In this document: positions 63,009 to 64,000 of the stretch, piece after piece | Numbering within the stretch: the stretch's first letter is position 1 | Layout of the letters: the number at the start of each line of letters is the position of its first letter | Source: Thermoplasmatota archaeon | GTDB taxonomy: Archaea > Thermoplasmatota > Thermoplasmata > UBA10834 | Direction: 5' to 3' | NCBI GenBank assembly: GCA_018818785.1 | Contig: JAHIRF010000002.1 | Span: 62,001 to 126,000 of the forward strand | DNA: 64,000 nucleotides | Made by a program: the position numbers and the translations under genes | The notes under the pieces: generated by a model | Database searches by the model: none | Seen by the model: the letters and a program-made list of their open reading frames with translations, nothing else | Told to the model about the DNA's origin: nothing

Positions 63009-64000
63009 ATGCACGATATCCTTATTCGGAACGGCAAGGTCATAGACGGAACGGGCTCACCTGGCGTTATGATGGATCTTGTGATCGATGGAACCAAGAT
63101 CGGGAGATTATACAAACCTGGAGATGGCAAGGGATCCATGGAAATAGATGCCGAAGGCCTCGTGGTCTGCCCGGGTTTCGTAGACATTCACACTCATTCT
63201 GATTTCAGCCTATTGGGATGCCCGCTCGCGGAGAGCAAGATACGTCAAGGAGTCACGACTGAACTCTTGGGCAATTGCGGGGGCTCAGCTGCCCCCATTA
63301 TCGGAGCAGCGAGGAAGCAGGCTATGGATTATGCAAAGAAGCTCTGGGTCGATGTGACCTGGTCTAGCTTCGACGAATATCTTCTGCATCTATCTGATGT
63401 GAGGACCTCTGTCAATGTTGCATCACTCGTTGGCGCGGACACGCTGAGGCTTGGCGTGATTGGGGCGAATGACACTCTGGCAACCGAGAATCAGCTACGG
63501 CAGATGAACGAGTTATTAGCGCAGGCCATGATCGAAGGCGCCTATGGCCTCTCATCGGGTCTGATATACGCTCCAGGATGCTTCGCATCAACAGACGAGC
63601 TGACATCCCTCGCATCGACTTCGGCCTCCTTGGGTGGGTTCTATGCGAGTCACATCCGAGGAGAAGGGAGGACCGTCGTGAAAGCGGTGGCCGAAGCAAT
63701 CAAGATAGGTCGAGATGCAGACAGTCGTGTCCAGATATCCCATCATAAGGCGACAGGGATCGACAACTGGGGGCTGGTGTCCAAGACAATAACCATGATC
63801 GAGGCTGCAAGGTCAGAGGGCGTCGATGTCGTCTTCGACGTATATCCATACACTGCGTCCTCTACCTGGCTCAATTCAATTCTCCCGCCGGGCATCCGAG
63901 ACGGTGAGACGGATTCCATATTGAAGAGACTTGGAGATGAGAAGACTAGGGAAGAGATCAAGCGCGCGTTTCAGAACAAGGACACAGACTGGGAGAACAC
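63009..64000 (+). CDS. N-acyl-D-amino-acid deacylase family amidohydrolase (partial)
   Basis: The first 330 residues are visible; the end is cut by the window edge. It starts MHDILIRNGKVIDGTGSPGV. The metal motif is GFVDIHTHSD, the conserved Cys lies in ELLGNCGGSAAP, and HIRGE, QISHHKATG and DVYPYTASST follow. These are the hallmarks of D-aminoacylase/dihydroorotase-like amidohydrolases. It probably frees D-amino acids or N-acyl amino acids for catabolism. Start ATG 63009. Confidence 0.88.
   Translation, partial: MHDILIRNGKVIDGTGSPGVMMDLVIDGTKIGRLYKPGDGKGSMEIDAEGLVVCPGFVDIHTHSDFSLLGCPLAESKIRQGVTTELLGNCGGSAAPIIGAARKQAMDYAKKLWVDVTWSSFDEYLLHLSDVRTSVNVASLVGADTLRLGVIGANDTLATENQLRQMNELLAQAMIEGAYGLSSGLIYAPGCFASTDELTSLASTSASLGGFYASHIRGEGRTVVKAVAEAIKIGRDADSRVQISHHKATGIDNWGLVSKTITMIEAARSEGVDVVFDVYPYTASSTWLNSILPPGIRDGETDSILKRLGDEKTREEIKRAFQNKDTDWEN

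Noticed and set aside
1-64000. CRISPR array or transposon in the window
   Set aside because: I found no regularly spaced identical repeats, transposase or integrase. The repeats near 3.4 kb are only two or three and not array-like.

Overview
The window comes from an archaeon, most likely a euryarchaeon of the Thermoplasmatota side but outside the classical Thermoplasmatales. Supporting genes are deoxyhypusine synthase, an archaeal-type S-adenosylmethionine synthetase, a short archaeal-type PheT, class II HMG-CoA reductase, a conventional-looking mevalonate kinase, a CoaD-DUF84 fusion, KaiC-like ATPases, DUF835 and DUF35 proteins, an archaeal RNase P RNA, and TATA-box promoters with short or no leaders. 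The taxonomic placement is inference from gene content. No rRNA, CRISPR array, transposase or archaellum gene was seen.

Layout. 1-2010: a CheB-CheR-PAS fusion running off the left edge, followed by a double-GNAT protein (to 3.2 kb). 3.3-7.06 kb: a gene-poor segment with small membrane or basic proteins and one secreted protein. A nearly exact 28-nt copy of the 3' end of the RNase P RNA gene (rnpB, 7063-7386, minus strand) lies at its far end, so it may be a remnant of an element integrated at rnpB. 7.4-15.4 kb: a full chemotaxis operon (MCP-CheW-CheY-CheB-CheA-CheC-CheD, minus strand) with a divergent cheR. 15.7-20.7 kb: a branched-chain amino acid operon (ilvB-ilvN-ilvC-FAH family-ilvE) preceded by a small Leu/Val/Ile-rich open frame that looks like a leader peptide. 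20.8-23.3 kb: a threonine-synthase-like PLP enzyme and an MttB-family methyltransferase without pyrrolysine. 23.6-31.9 kb: tRNA-Leu, a membrane hydrolase-like protein, an isopropylmalate/isocitrate dehydrogenase, two coiled-coil proteins, deoxyhypusine synthase, a CBS protein, a CDF transporter, a thymidylate-kinase-like gene with an apparent CTG start and a dolichol-kinase-like protein.

32-35.6 kb: mevalonate pathway genes (HMG-CoA reductase and mevalonate kinase, divergent), a DUF2116 protein and CoaD-DUF84. 35.6-38.9 kb: a receiver-PAS4-histidine kinase overlapping two small proteins built from repeated four-cysteine modules. 38.9-42.1 kb: tRNA-Ser, pheT and an MFS transporter. 42.3-45.3 kb: two overlapping KaiC-like ATPases and a C45-type acyltransferase. 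45.4-53.4 kb: tRNA-Ile, a small protein, an Lrp-type regulator, a nitroreductase, a zinc-ribbon/coiled-coil protein and a 1619-residue DUF835 coiled-coil giant. 53.4-56 kb: S-adenosylmethionine synthetase and lysine 2,3-aminomutase, which consumes SAM. 56.3-62 kb: a tight operon of thiolase, an HMG-CoA-synthase-fold protein lacking its catalytic residues, DUF35, two CoA-transferase subunits and a class III aminotransferase, probably for amino acid or keto-acid catabolism. The window ends with dapF and a D-aminoacylase-family amidohydrolase cut by the right edge.

The observations most worth following are the rnpB 3'-end duplication, the putative ilv leader peptide, the catalytically degenerate HMG-CoA synthase homologue in its operon, and the histidine kinase/Cys-module operon.
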